Notes: a model not told the origin generated them from the letters alone. A stretch of DNA of 64,000 bases from Tanytarsus gracilentus (GCA_038502055.1 JAXRKN010000041.1:3577501-3641500); one strand, 5' to 3'; shown: positions 38,001 to 50,149, counted from the stretch's first letter. Translations and numbers: made by a program.

Positions 38001-41000
38001 ATCATGAAGGACATCCTTCAAAAATCATCAATGCCAATCGATTCCTGATGCAATGACGAGTTCAACGACATACATGAAGCCATGTTTCTGAAAAATGGAC
38101 ATTAGTGGCACTCCTGGCCGAGCATTATGGGCATTCCTCAAAAATCGTCAATGTCAATCGATTCCCGATGCAATGACGAGTTCAACGACATACATGAAGC
38201 CACAGTTCTAAAAAATGGACATTAGTGGCACTCCTGGCCGGCCATGATGGACATTTCTCAAAAATCGTCAATATCAATCGATTCCTGATGGAATGACGAG
38301 TTCAACGACATACATGAAGCCATAGTTCTGAAAAATGGACATTAGTGGCACTCCTGGCCGGCCATGATGGACATTCCTCAAAAATCGTCAATGTCAATCG
38401 ATTTCTGATGCAATTACGAGTTCAACGATACCCATGAAGCCATATAAGAGAAAATTTGTATGAAAAAGGACATTTTTGCACTCAGGGACGGTCCTTGGAG
38501 GGTCGTACCTCAAAACAAAATACTTCTTGCACAACTAGAGCCAAAACCCGATCTTTAGCCACAAACCCGAATCAAATCCGACTAGCCGTTCTTGAGATAT
38601 GGCGTTCACTAAGATCGTGAGAAAGTGAGAAAGTGAGAAAGTGAGAAAGTGAGAAAGTAAGATGACTTAAATGGCTCTAACTCCTCGTAGGAGCAACCGA
38701 TTTCAAATCTGTTTTCGCCAGTTTGTAGGGTTTGCCTAGGCCTATCATTTGAGTATATGTTTTGATATTGCAAAATGTAATGTCTTGGCACTAGGGGCCG
38801 AAAACTGGTTTTGGAAAAATCCAAAATTAATATATAGCGGAGCTATAAAAGTTAGAGTACGAATTCGAAATCATCTAAAATTATACATTCTAGAAATTTC
38901 TTCATAAATTCACATTTTGTTACCTCGAACTGATAAAAGTTAATTGATTTCAGCTAAGCAAATAATTTACAACGAAATTAGCATTTTTCTAAATAAACTA
39001 TTCGTTTTTGTATTGAAATTATGCAAAATTTTGTCCGTTTTTATAATTTCTTAATTATCATATCAGCAACTTACCAATTTCAAACGGATTTGTGTTTCCA
39101 CGACAATATTGAATGCTGCTGTATGCCGTCAAATTGTGTGATTTCATCAATCTGATGTTAATGCACTGATTTACAGACCTGTCGAATTTTTTCCGGTCCT
39201 CGCTTGCATTCGGAAAATTTACAAAATCGAAGGTGAACTAAAATGTTATGTTAACTAAAAATTTTATGTAAATTTTCCATTTTATCTCTCACCTTTGGAT
39301 CAATCACACCAAAAGGTGGCTCATAATAATTTTTGGCGGTGTCATTTAGCGACTCTAACAATTTTACGCATTTATTTACACAAATGCCACGCGCTAATTT
39401 ATCATGACGGTAATGCTGCTTTGTGCGCGATGAAAATTCCACAATGAAATTATAAAGATCCGAAGAATAATCCGGAGGCTTAATGATGCTCTTTACATAG
39501 CAATATTTTGCACTCTCACGAAAAACACCCATACATTCGTCGTAATCGTCGAATTCATTTAATTTTGGCATGGCAAAGTAATTTTCGCCTAATGAAAATA
39601 AAATATTTTATTCATTTTTAGAGACATCAGACAGAAAATCTTTGAAGTTTGATGATAAAAATTGTAAAAAGTTTTTAATTTTTTTCCTCTCAAAAAAGCT
39701 TTTAATAAATTTTTATAACTCAGTCTATTTTTTTTGAAGCAAAACTGAATTTTCAGTTGGTATTTTTGTCTAAATAAATACACTTTGATGATATTTAAAT
39801 TTATTATGATAAAATTGTTTTTTTTTCATCAAATATTCATGAGCAGTTTTTTACCATTTCATTGAAACTTTTTTTTAATGTTTATTCGGAAACTTTTTAA
39901 TGTGAATCATTGAATTTCATCAATGAGATTGATTTTTGATATCCGAGTCAGAAAAAACGTAACTTAAAATTTGAGTCACTGAAAAGGAAACTCGTAATTT
40001 TCAAATTGGATAATGCAACAGATATTCAAGAATTTTTTAAAAAAAATAAAATATCTTGCAATAAATTAATATTGCAAGTTTCCCGTCCCAAAAAAATGAT
40101 AAAGTAAAGTAAAGTCCTCAAAAAAATATTAAAGTAACAAAATGAAAAAATTAGACTTAAAAAAATCAATTTGGGTATGACGAAAGAAAGTATGTACAAA
40201 AGTTTGAGGGATGCTTTCGACTTTTACTCTTAATGAACAGACTTTTTTGAAGACTTTTTAAAGTCTCTTTAAAAAATTATAAAATTTTTAATCCTCAAAT
40301 TCTATTAAAAAAAAGTTATTGCAATTAAATTGTCGAAGGTAAATTTTGTTTCACGTTTTTCATCACTTTTCACAAACACTAATTGGCTTTCCTTTAAATA
40401 ATTAATTTCATTTATTTTCCTACCAAAATCATCGTCAATTAAGGAATTATCTCCATAAATGAGCGGTAATGAAAGATAAACTAAATAAATTATTTTCTGC
40501 ATTTTTGCCCTTCTCCAAAATCTCTTTTAAGACCTCACGACGCGTGTCTATGCTACGGTGGCGAGCGAAAAACTAATTGGGTAAAGTTTTTTGGACATTT
40601 TCATCAACAAAATTTAAAGTTTTTAAGGAAAAAAATTAACAAACAAGTTGCTCACAAACAAGATGTGAGTTTTATCAGTCTGGGCAACCGCAACCCGAAA
40701 AAGGTGTGCGACTTAAGAGCTTTTTGTTCTCGATGAATTCAGTCGGAGTCAGGTGTCTTTAAAATACAGACCTCAGGTGTCGGAGTTTTATAAAATAATC
40801 CAAAAATTTTGTTGTAGAATTCAGATCTGCTTTTTTATTGAGCCTTATAAGGAATTGAAAGCTATTTGATGACTAAAAAAAGCTTCGAGATTTGTGGTTT
40901 GAAAAAAATTTCAAAGTTTTTTCTATTCTCAAATGCAATTTTTCAACTAATTAATTTATATGCGGAATTCTAAAATAGTCTAATGAACTTCTCATGTTAA

Positions 41001-44000
41001 AAAAGCTCTCCATAACAAATTCCCAAAAGTGTATAATTTATTGCACCATAAACGCCAAATAAATTGCTGAAAATTATATCAGGTTTCACATGTAAGATGA
41101 AACATCATTAATGCCACATAAAAGACACCCAAAAATTAATTTGAAAAAAAAGAAAACCCAGACGAGAAAATTATTTTGAAAATAAAGAAATTAGAAAAAC
41201 TTTAAATTTAGTGTCCATGATGACTTTTAATGGCTTAAACAATTTTTCTATATAATATAATTAAAATCTATTAAAGTCAAGCTTACACCACAATTTGATA
41301 TTAAATCCGGTCTAGTAAATATTCGACACATGAGCCTGTTCACTCTATGAAAATTTATAACCATGCTAAACGTGAAAAATTGTGTAATTATAATGAAAAA
41401 TAATGCTTTGGGTTGCGGCAGAATTTTTCGAAGATATTTTGCTGTGTAATAATATAAATAACTGACCAGCCTCAAGATAAGCTTGATGTGTGTTGTTGAC
41501 CACTTTATTGTCAATTTATGTTGAGAGCATCACCATATTTATAATGAATTCCACATGTTTTTGGCTTCATTTGCTGTCAACGCTCTTATCATTAAGACAT
41601 GTCACATAGTTATTCACAAAAAAACACTTTAATCCATTAGCATACATTCATCTGAATAACTCATTAACAACGTCAATAAAAGGCGTTGAATAAAATTAAA
41701 TAAAAAATGATTTTTATTAATTTTTAAATTTATCTTTATGGATCTTGTAAACAATAATTTAAATGTGTCATAAGGAAGTGGTGATATTAATTCCGCTTAA
41801 CCGTCTGACAACTGCTATAAAAATCTTATTTTATGAGAATAGCTTCCAGATTATTCTTGGTATTTAATTTATTTTGATGATTAATTTTTAAATCTTGCAT
41901 TTCTCAAAATGATTTTAACACTTAGATAAACAAAAGTTTAAAAACTAAATGAAAATTAGTTTGAGTGATCAGAAAATTTTGTTTTAAATCTCGATTTATT
42001 AGAATGAAATATGAGTTTTTGTTTGTTAAACTTGAAGCTTGACAATTTTATTTATTATCGCGGTAAGAACTAAGAATGGTAAATTTAACCTTTTGTTCAT
42101 AAGAATTTTGAAAATCAATGCAAGAAAAAAGTCAAATCCATTTTATGATGATTTTGACCAAATTTGGAAAATTAAAAAAATTAAAGAAATGTGTTAAAAA
42201 GATTAAAAAATTTATCGTGGTGTTTCGTCTAAATTTATTGCTGATTGATAAATTAAGTAATGAATTTAATCTGCTTGAATATATTTCCATCATTATCATC
42301 AATCTTTCAAAAAGTTCGAACTCAAACGCGTTTAATTTTAACTTCTCACCATTCGTGACCTGCTGTGACTTTACCTACTGTTTATATGCAAATCAATCGA
42401 AAGATAACATTTTTATTTTCGTCTCGAGGGAAACGGCGTGAGTTAAAGTGTGAGCGAATATACGGACAATAAAAGAAGAGAAAAAAATTTGCATTTTCAA
42501 AAAAGCAAAATGAAAATTTATATTTAGACCTTCGCATAAACAAATCATTGCTATCGTAAGAAGTTTTCATTTTTATGGAGGAGAAATTTTTTCAAGAGCT
42601 AATAACTCTTTTTGTTTCGTGTATATAAATTGTTGAGAAAAACTTAAAATTATCTTGAACAAGTTTTCATCAACTCGTCGAATACCAAAAGAGTTTATTT
42701 TGTTAACAAAGCAAAAAAAAGGTTTTGTAAAGACACTAAACAACTTACTTAGCGAAAAGTTGAAAGAAGATTTTTTTATTTCTTTATAAAAGAAATTTTC
42801 TTCTTTCCATTGAAATCTCAACTCGTAAGCAACTTAATGAATTTAATGCGTGCTAAAATATTTTAAAATTTTAATTAATTATCGTTAAATGATGGGACTT
42901 AAATTTCATGGAATGAGTAATTAGCTCTTAAAATGATGATCGGTAAAAATGTTTATCAATTTCATCTTTTCAGAGTGCTTTAATCTTTACTTCTCAAGAT
43001 AACGATTATTTCGGGAGCCTTCACTCATTTGATTGTATTTGATATTATTTATCCTTCGCAACCGTCAGATTATCCTTTTTTATAACGAGGTTAAATTTTT
43101 CTTACGGCGTTTTACTGAAAGGTATTTGAAAACCTTTTTTAAGGGCATTATGATTCAATTTTATTTCTCAAAAAATGTGCGATCCGGAAAAGCATGAATA
43201 ATATTTATTTAAGAATTTCATCGTAGACTTTTTATAAGAACACATGTGTGATACATTTCTTATTTTTCCACTGACATAGTCTGAATCGTCTGAAGCTCGT
43301 ACTCTTTGAGGAATGCAAAAATATAATTTAATTTTAAAATATGCTCTTTGGATTATTTAGTTGGAGTTAAAAACTCTTTGACATTCAAGAATGAAAATTA
43401 CAAAAAATTCTTCGTTTTTGAGAAAACAATTTTAGAACAAAAATATTTTTTTTAATTTACATTTTATCAATCGCGTCTATTTCAGGTCTCATACAATGTC
43501 AAAGTTGACTCGCGTTGTGAGGTTTATTTTCATCATTTGGATGCTCGCTTTTGCCTTAGCAATGCCACAAGCGCTACAATTCGGTACGATTGAGCTGAGG
43601 AATGGAGGCATCTCATGCACGGTAAGGAGAATTTTTGAATTTTTAATGAAAGAACATTTTAAATTTTTCCATGAAGCTCTTAAAAAAATATTTCGTGCTT
43701 TGAGTTAAAAATTTGAGTGGCAAAAAAGTTTTTCGTGTTAAAACTTTCCATTTTCCAAAAATGCGTGTTTTGTTTTCTCATAAAATATTCAAGATGACTT
43801 TTTATTATTTTGTGCATCATACGTATGAAAAATCTTAAGAGGGACATGACTGGGAGGGAAATAAAAATAAAGCACGAATAAAAATATTGGGTCTAAAAAT
43901 ATTCAAGAAATTGGCATTATATTCCGTTAAAAAATTTAAGTGCTCAAATTTAATTCAGGCATTTCTAATTTAAGAAAACCTTTTTTAAAAAGATACAAAT

Positions 44001-47000
44001 CTTTTCATTTTAAAAACCTCACCTGAAGAATTTTTTAAGCGTCCTCTGAAAATTAAACATCCTACACTTAAAACATTAGATATGAAGAAGCTTTATTAAT
44101 ATTCCGCAAAATGAAATTACATTGGTGACAAAGTGACATCTTTATTCCTCGGCTTACCATATTTTCGCACAAGTGGCGCTAACAGTCTTTCGTCTATCTT
44201 CTTCGTGTCCTCGAGACCAAAAAATAACGTCAATATGGAGGCAATAATAAGAACCAGCAGTGTACCGATGAGAGTGTAATAAAGATATGAAATGTGATAA
44301 ATGGACGACTCGATTGGCTCTGGCTGTGCTTTTGAAAAATTGATTGTAGTTGCATTCAGACATCCGTCAATTGAAACAGGCTTGGTTGGAAATTTAATTT
44401 GACCGAGAGCCATTTCAGCTTGAACTTTAAAAACGAAGAGCATCATAAGGACGAAAGAAATTATACTGCCGTAGAGAGTTGCACGTTTATTTATCCAAGG
44501 CAAGAAAAAGCCTATAATGTAAACACCAAAGAGAGGTCCAAAACAAGCAGTCGGTACACTTAATGTTAATTGCAAAATTGGTGCTCCTAGCATCTCAACA
44601 ATATACACTAAGCATACGCCTACAGCTCCAAATACCAAGACTGTGCCACGCAAAACTATTGTGCTTGTTAAAGATGTCATTTTACTTTTTCTAAAAGTCT
44701 TAAAAAAGTCTTCGAGTACGACAGCTGACATAGAGTTAAGACCCGTCGAGATGGAACTGAGAGCAGCTGAGAAAATGCCGGAAATAAAAAATCCAGTCAA
44801 ACCCGGCAAATCTCTAAAAGTTTCCATCACAAGAAGAGGCAGCAATTGATCTCTTCTCATATGTCGGTACGTTAATGGATCACAATTGTAATAGTTCGCA
44901 TATAAAAGCAGCCCATTGTAGCAGCAAAGTAGAATTATTACGATCATCCCAACTGTATAAATTAAATTGCTTTGTTTCGCAGCCCGAACATCCCTCAATG
45001 ATAAATATCTCTGCATCATATTTTGATTTAGTCCATTGTGGGCTGTATATAAGATTGCGCCTCCTACAACGAGCGACCAAAAAGTATGTCGTGTCGTTGG
45101 ATCTAAATTAAAGCTGTGAAAAAAATAAAAATTAAATTAGGCTTTTCTTATAAGGGTGTCGAGATATTAATTGAGTGGAAAATATGAAAAAGTTGCGGGT
45201 TCGTTGACGTCAAATTGAATTAGGTTATTTAAAATTCTTAACATTTAGGCAAAAACCTTCTGAGTAAGAGGAAGTGGGAGCAAAATTCATTCTCTCTTCC
45301 AAGAAATTCAAAATTGCTACTTTAATTATGAATTATGAGTGCAAAATTAAAATTATAAATCATATTTCAACGCCTTTAGAATTTAAACCACAAATTTAAA
45401 AGCGCATAATTAAATTTTAGGCATCTAATTTCTTCATGGATGAAAAATTATTCAGAATTAAATTGTTTGCCCATAATATTTTAATAACTCTCTTCATAAA
45501 TAAGCAGGATGCCTTAAAGATTTCTTATTATTTTTTTTTCTTTATAAAATTTTCATTTAACGTCCACTGCCACTTCTCTAAAAAAATTACATAATTTTTC
45601 TTCTTACTCTGGCCACTCAATTCTCCCACTCTCCAGATTCCTTTCAACAACAGATGAGATCCCACCAATTTTAAGCGTTCCCCTGATTGCGATCGTTAAT
45701 AATGTTCCATACATAATTGTTATCTGAATTACGTCCGTCCAAACCACCGCTTTAAGACCACCAAGGCATGTATAAAATATACAAATGGCCATCACTATCG
45801 GCGTGATTGTGTGAATTTTGATTGATGTGAGTTGATTGAATGCTAAAGCCGGCACATAAATCATCTACAAAGATAATTTTCAATTAATTGATTAATAATC
45901 ATAATTTTAATAACTCACGATTGGTAGCCATAATATAGTTGAAACTATGTACATGAGAGAACCGAACAGTCTGAAAATGATAAGCAAATGATTTATCAAA
46001 ATTTTACTAGACAATGTCAAAATTCAATGGTTATCATTAAAATGACTTTAATCACAAATTAGGTTGTTGACATGATTTAAGAATCCCCACAGATAATTAA
46101 GTCGTTTTTTTCCATTCAATTTTACCTCATTCGCTTATCAAATCTCAGCTGCAAATACTATAAAAGTAAATCAAAATAATTAAATCAAAATAGGTCAGTA
46201 ATTCAAATGCTGACATACCTCGTAAACAGATGTGATGTCAAGTTCACGAAAAATAGGAATCATGACGTAGTGGAGTGGCAGTGCCGAGATAATTATTCCA
46301 ATGACAATAAAAACGTATTGCGTGCCATAAAGATAAATTTCTGTGCTCGCTCCTGTGTTATGTATGTCAAGAGTAATTTAATTGCTTTTAATCGTCAAGT
46401 GTTTAATTTACCCAGTAATAAAACTCCAGACACAAGTGATGCGATGAGTGACAGAGCAACGGGGAAGACTGACATTTCTCTTCCACCCATTAAATAATTG
46501 GCAGCATCGAAATCGCCACTTAACTTCTTTTTTCGCCTCTTAAGATCTTGAAATCCAAAATAAAGACCAATAATTGAGCAGCACGATAGCATCGCTATAA
46601 AAACTCCATAATCGACAACACTAAATCCCTTTAAGGCCTCCATTATCCATTCAAATAAATTTTAATATTTTTTTTTACATTAATTCCAAGGCACTTCTCT
46701 CGTAGACGATTTTAAGATGAACACTGCGCTCGCATTTTGATGCTCGTTAAAAAAGTTATTTGTTTGTTTTCGTATTTAGGCAACGGAGATATTTTTTTGC
46801 GGGTTTTATTCTGAGAGATTTTTGAGAGAACTTTTTAAAATTTGACGCACACGTCTGGCACATTTTACAATCAGTTGAATTTTTATATGCATTTTGAGAG
46901 AGAAATCGAGCAAAAAAAATTTACGTAACCTCGAGCCAAAAAAGTTTTCTTTCTCTTTTATTTATTAAGAAATGTTGATATTAATCCGATTTTTTTCTAA

Positions 47001-50000
47001 AATTTACTTTGAGAGCTTCGGAAAATTTCTTGAAAATTAATTTGAATTTAAAGAAGATCAATTTTTCATTGTTGTTTGTTTTGCAAATTTTTTGATAAAT
47101 TTCTGAGTAAGTAAATTGTTTATAACGCTCGAAACGTGAATTTCTACGTAAAAGAGATAATTTTCTTATCATTGAAGAAGCGAGAGATTAATTAATTATT
47201 TTCTCTTTTCAAAAAGAAGCAACTGTTGGATGTAGCAGAAATTTTGCTGATTATTTTATTAAATGTTTTTTGAGTAATTTCGAGAATAATTTTCAATAAA
47301 ATTCAGCATGTTTTCAGTAATTTTTGACGCCGACAAATTTTTGTTTTGATAAATAATTTTCGCGTGGAAATTTATTCAGCATAATCTTCTGCTGATTCAA
47401 CTAAACAATATCTGATTATGACATTTTATGTTATAAATTATGATGCAAAAGATTACATTTTCAATTCAAAGTAATTATTTTGCTTTTATGATGCATGATT
47501 GATTTTAAAGCCACAAGCATGAGGATAAATTGAAATCAACTTCAGGAGTGAGAAATCGCAATATACAAATTTAAGATTTCAAGTGTCAACAAATGTCATT
47601 TTACGCAATGAAAATAAATCATTTGTCAAAATTTCATCAAAAATGAAAAAGGTTTAAATTTTTATGCTGTGTTTTTCTTCACTTGTTTGTCAACAGGATG
47701 TCTTCAAACTTGAAATATCATTTCAAATGAATTTCAATCCGTTTGAAAATACACTTGAAGCAAATTGAATTGAAAACATCCTAAAAATAATTCGTTATAA
47801 AATGTATCATCTCATCTTATGTTCACTCCTTCAAAAAATATCTAAAGCTTTTAAAATCCAATTTCCTCCATTTTTTCTTCTAAAATTTAAAAACAAGATT
47901 AAAAAATCTTTCATTTTCTAGAACAGGATTTAAACTTTGAATTTTTCACGTAAAATAATTCATCGGAAAATTGCGAAGGATTTTGCGGTAAAACTTTTGA
48001 TGACGTTAACCTCAAAGAGAGCGAGAAAATAATCCAAGATCGGAAGTGGACTCAGTGGCTTCTCAAATTACCGCTTAATGCCACAAAATGAAAGATGAAA
48101 CAGTTCGAATAAATTATTAAAGCTGTGACAAAGTTTTAAGTCATTGACCCTCCATTCAATCCACAGGTCAATAGCTCGTTAAAATAATGCCGTAATTTGA
48201 GTGTTTTTTTGATGTTTCCTTATTGAAAATAACTCTAGGGGAGAATGAACTTTTAAAATAATTCCAATGTCATGAAATTAATGAAAAATGTGGCTTAAAA
48301 AATTCAGAATTTAAATACGAAAGATAGAGTACACGTCATAAATTATTATTCATTGAACCATGAACTGTCACCGCTCTCCATGAAATACACTATATAATTT
48401 ATTTATTTTTAAATTCCATAAATTTCTAAGAAAAAAAATTCTCTTTCTATCAAGGGATGACACTCTTTACGGAAAATTTACCTTTTTTCTTTTCTTCCTT
48501 TTTTCGTTTTTTGTTTTTCCGTTTTTTCCGTTTTTTCCGTTTTTTTTTTTTTACATTTATATTACTTATTGAAGAACTAATTTACGGGTTTTTGTTCTTT
48601 TTTTTTTCTCCTTTTTCCTTTCTTTTATTTTTCCGTTTCCTTTTCTCTTTTATCTTTTTTCCGTTAAAACGGAGAGTGTCAGCCCCTTGCTTTCTATAGA
48701 AGGTGGCAAATTTTTGTTTCTAAACTTTTTTTAAAAAGCTTCGTCTAAAATTGTTTCAACTAAAAATAAATTTTCTCTCTTTCTAGGTGAAAAATCAAAT
48801 ATTCGAGCACTCATTCGAAGTGAGCTCGTTTTTGTTCTTTATCGTTCCAATGACTGTCATTTGTGTGCTTTACATCCTGATTGGACTCAAATTGCGAAAA
48901 AGCAAAATGCTTTACGATAATAAAGGTAAAGGCTGTGATTCTCAAAGATGCATAAAAGGCCAAACGAGGGTTGTGCGGATGCTTAGTAAGTCAAAATTTG
49001 CTCTTCAGTTATTCAAATTTGGAAAGGAATTAAATTTTTACCTTTTATCATCAACCTCTCAGTTGCGGTTGTTGTGTCCTTTTTCCTTTGTTTTGCTCCA
49101 TTTCATTCACAAAGGATCATGGCGATATACGGAACGGCAACGAAGAAATCATTCAGCACGGAAGATATGTTTATGAAAGTTTACGTGACTCTCACCTACA
49201 TTTCTGGTGTCACATATTTCCTGTCGACATGCATAAATCCATTCCTGTATAATTTAATGAGCCACAAATTCAGAAATGCGTCCAAGGTGAGTTGGGTTGT
49301 AAATCAAAGTCCGTAGATTGAGCTTTGCGTTGGGTTGAGCTTTTCACGGTTGTTGAATATTCATCAAAATTTATGGATTTTTTACAATTCTAAAGCTGGA
49401 TTTAATTTTCCAAGAAATGAAGTTTAAAAATTTGTATTCAACACGTGTCAAGTGATTTAAAAACAAAACACTAATAAAAAATAATTTCCTCTTTTAATTG
49501 TCATTTCACACTCATTTAGCTCACCCTGTTTGTTCATTGCTTCAATCGCACACCATCGGCCAAAAAGACGCCCTTGGGGACTAATTACAGCGCTTTGACC
49601 AAATTTGGACCGCTTGATGCCGCCCGAATGACGACAACGAATCGTGATCATTTCATCATACCATCAACTAACAATAGCAGCAGTGAGATATTAGAGATTA
49701 GGGAAGTGTCCAGTATTGATGAAGTAAGAAATTTCAGAACAGATGCAGGAGGACCTTTTATGATGGAGCATCCGTATCATGCTGTGGTTCGATTTGAGCC
49801 GATGAGCTACTCCTACAGTCAGCATACGACAACGACAACGATAAGCCGGGATAATAGCTTAAAATTGAGAAAGGAAAATGGCAGTGAAGGCGCAACTTTT
49901 AATTCCATAGCCAAGAAACTAAAAAAATGTACGCAAAAAGCTTTCGTTTTCAAGGCCAGTGATGAGATTGAGGTAGCTCGAGTGGGAGTGCAGCCGCGAG

Positions 50001-50149
50001 TAGTTGAGGTGATTTGTGCCGAAATAAATCCCGAAGAAAATCCTCCTAGTTTACGAGAAATCGATGAAGACGGAATTGACTCGCCGCGTGTTATTCCAGA
50101 CGACGACTTTAATTTGGGAAATTTCTATCAAATTGATTCTTCGTCTTGA
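29049..50149 (+). CDS. Pyrokinin / neuromedin-U-type neuropeptide GPCR, 6 coding exons over 21 kb
   Basis: A class A receptor, most likely for pyrokinin-family (FxPRLamide) peptides, signalling through G proteins at the plasma membrane. Exons: 29049-29487, 31204-31369, 43486-43621, 48787-48985, 49063-49286, 49520-50149; all GT-AG and in phase, 597 aa. An acidic extracellular N-terminus of ~90 residues carries N-glycosylation sites (NFT, NAT). TM1 has GNV; TM2 NLAVSDF; the TM3 end is ERY (192-194) followed by IAICHPFRSHTMSKLTR, the pyrokinin-receptor form. Cys168 and Cys246 make the usual extracellular disulfide. TM6 has FLCFAPF and TM7 NPFLY (372-376). The cytoplasmic tail is ~200 residues. 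CAPA receptors differ at the TM3 end (MERFLAICHP), which disfavours that subtype; PK1-R versus PK2-R is not resolved. Introns 2 and 3 contain complete antisense genes. An AATAAA lies about 130 bp after the stop. Confidence 0.93.
29488..31203. other. Receptor intron 1 (1.7 kb)
   Basis: Begins GTGAGTAG and ends with TTTCATTTCAG. AT-rich; the open frames within it on minus (29479-29664, 29714-29977) look like noise. Confidence 0.6.
31370..34539. other. Receptor intron 2, left part, no nested gene seen
   Basis: About 3.2 kb between the receptor exon ending in ICHPFR and the last exon of the nested acyltransferase gene. Open frames on plus at 32770-33155 are AT-type chance frames. A further 3' exon of the nested minus-strand gene could exist here, because a good donor-like sequence overlaps the end of its last called exon. 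Confidence 0.45.
34540..40502 (-). CDS. NRF-6-like (nose resistant to fluoxetine) membrane acyltransferase, 10 exons, nested in receptor intron
   Basis: A multi-pass protein of the NRF-6/acyltransferase-3 family, linked in C. elegans to lipid and drug transport between gut and embryo; the chemical reaction is not established. Exons: 40502-40424, 39588-39293, 39237-39075, 37247-37101, 37048-36923, 36871-36807, 36583-36165, 35688-35134, 35070-34984, 34633-34540; phases close to 676 aa. Residues 1-17 form a signal peptide. The NRF domain follows (YDECMGVF, KYCYV, ARGICVNKC, CINIRL), then the acyltransferase part: FSLWRNWYIL, EVRDLRAISAIRIWSMIAI, VYGHATMF with its His, FFFLSGFL, HTWYISADFQ and VLGRLSFSVYMVHIF, ending near LYIEIPAHVIYKTI. 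The whole gene lies antisense inside intron 2 of the GPCR gene. The called stop follows a donor-like AAAGTAAGT, so a different last exon is possible. Intron 3 carries a repeat element. Confidence 0.9.
37985..38443 (+). repeat. 120-bp tandem repeat array, about 4 units
   Basis: Units start near 37985, 38105, 38225 and 38345. Each contains GGCACTCCTGGCCGGCCAT-like sequence, CGTCAATGTCAATCGATT and GACGAGTTCAACGA. The period is exactly 120 bp, with a few substitutions per unit; the last unit diverges after CCCATGAAGCCAT. Confidence 0.92.
38617..38656 (+). repeat. 8-bp microsatellite GTGAGAAA x5
   Basis: Five perfect consecutive GTGAGAAA units inside repeat copy 1. The inverted copy at 58576-58608 has a shorter, mixed version (TTTCTCAC/TTTCTTAC). 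Confidence 0.9.
40503..43485. other. Receptor intron 2, right part
   Basis: Holds the promoter side of the nested acyltransferase gene (just right of 40502) and AT-rich intron DNA up to the acceptor TCTATTTCAG at 43485. Open frames at 41248-41514 (minus) and 42118-42441 (plus) lack recognisable protein features. Nothing else supported. Confidence 0.5.
43622..44116. other. Receptor intron 3, left part / 3' flank of nested transporter
   Basis: About 0.5 kb AT-rich DNA between the receptor donor GTAAGGAG and the stop codon of the antisense SLC5 gene; probably includes that gene's 3' UTR. Confidence 0.5.
44117..46643 (-). CDS. SLC5-family sodium-coupled (monocarboxylate-type) transporter, 6 exons, nested in receptor intron
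   Basis: A sodium/solute symporter of the plasma membrane, closest in pattern to the SLC5A8/A12 (monocarboxylate) and SLC5A6 (multivitamin) branch; substrate not readable. Exons: 46643-46412, 46352-46219, 46157-46126, 45970-45919, 45864-45608, 45113-44117; phases close to 567 aa. Family blocks: DFDAANYLMGGREMSVFPVA before TM2, LGASTEIYLYGTQYVF, YEYLQLRFDKRMRLFG (sodium-solute symporter signature region), YTCLGGLKAVVWTDVIQ, RHTFWSLVVGG, NQNMMQRYLSL, and the Na2-site region SAALSSISTGLNS near residues 351-363. The C-terminus after the last membrane segment is short and basic. The gene lies wholly within intron 3 of the GPCR gene, antisense to it. Start: first ATG of MEALKGFSVVDYGVF, directly before TM1. 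Confidence 0.93.
46644..48786. other. Receptor intron 3, right part
   Basis: AT-rich intron DNA and upstream region of the nested transporter. At about 48480-48665 lies a T-rich low-complexity tract with repeated TTTTTTCCG units, ending roughly 120 bp before the acceptor of the next receptor exon. The open frame spanning it is a product of the T-run. Confidence 0.55.

Larger units (their letters stand above)
37916..38848 (+). repeat. Interspersed repeat element with internal 120-bp tandem repeats, copy 1
   Basis: A 0.93-kb unit whose ends and middle recur inverted at 58385-59084. One end begins AAAACAAGATGGGTCTGC. The other end is a near-perfect hairpin, TATAGC-GGA-GCTATA (38832-38846). A related palindrome-like TAGCTCCGCATA sits about 40 bp inside the first end. 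Four tandem 120-bp units fill the left half. It lies in intron 3 of the NRF-6-like gene. No target duplication or transposase is evident, so it is an unclassified non-autonomous element. Confidence 0.8.

Noticed and set aside
38609..38824. Minus-strand open frame starting MDFSKTSF, mirrored by a similar frame at 58409-58690, as a possible conserved repeat-encoded peptide
   Set aside because: Over the first ~40 codons the two copies differ at about five sites, four of which change the amino acid. That is what neutral drift in a repeat gives, not protein constraint. The frames also run into simple repeats.
41248..41514. Minus frame with hydrophobic stretches, considered as an upstream exon of the acyltransferase gene
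   Set aside because: The acyltransferase already has a start codon and signal peptide at 40502, and the frame shows no splice signal that would join it.
48457..48699. 80-codon frame rich in Phe
   Set aside because: A direct translation of the T-rich low-complexity tract inside a receptor intron.
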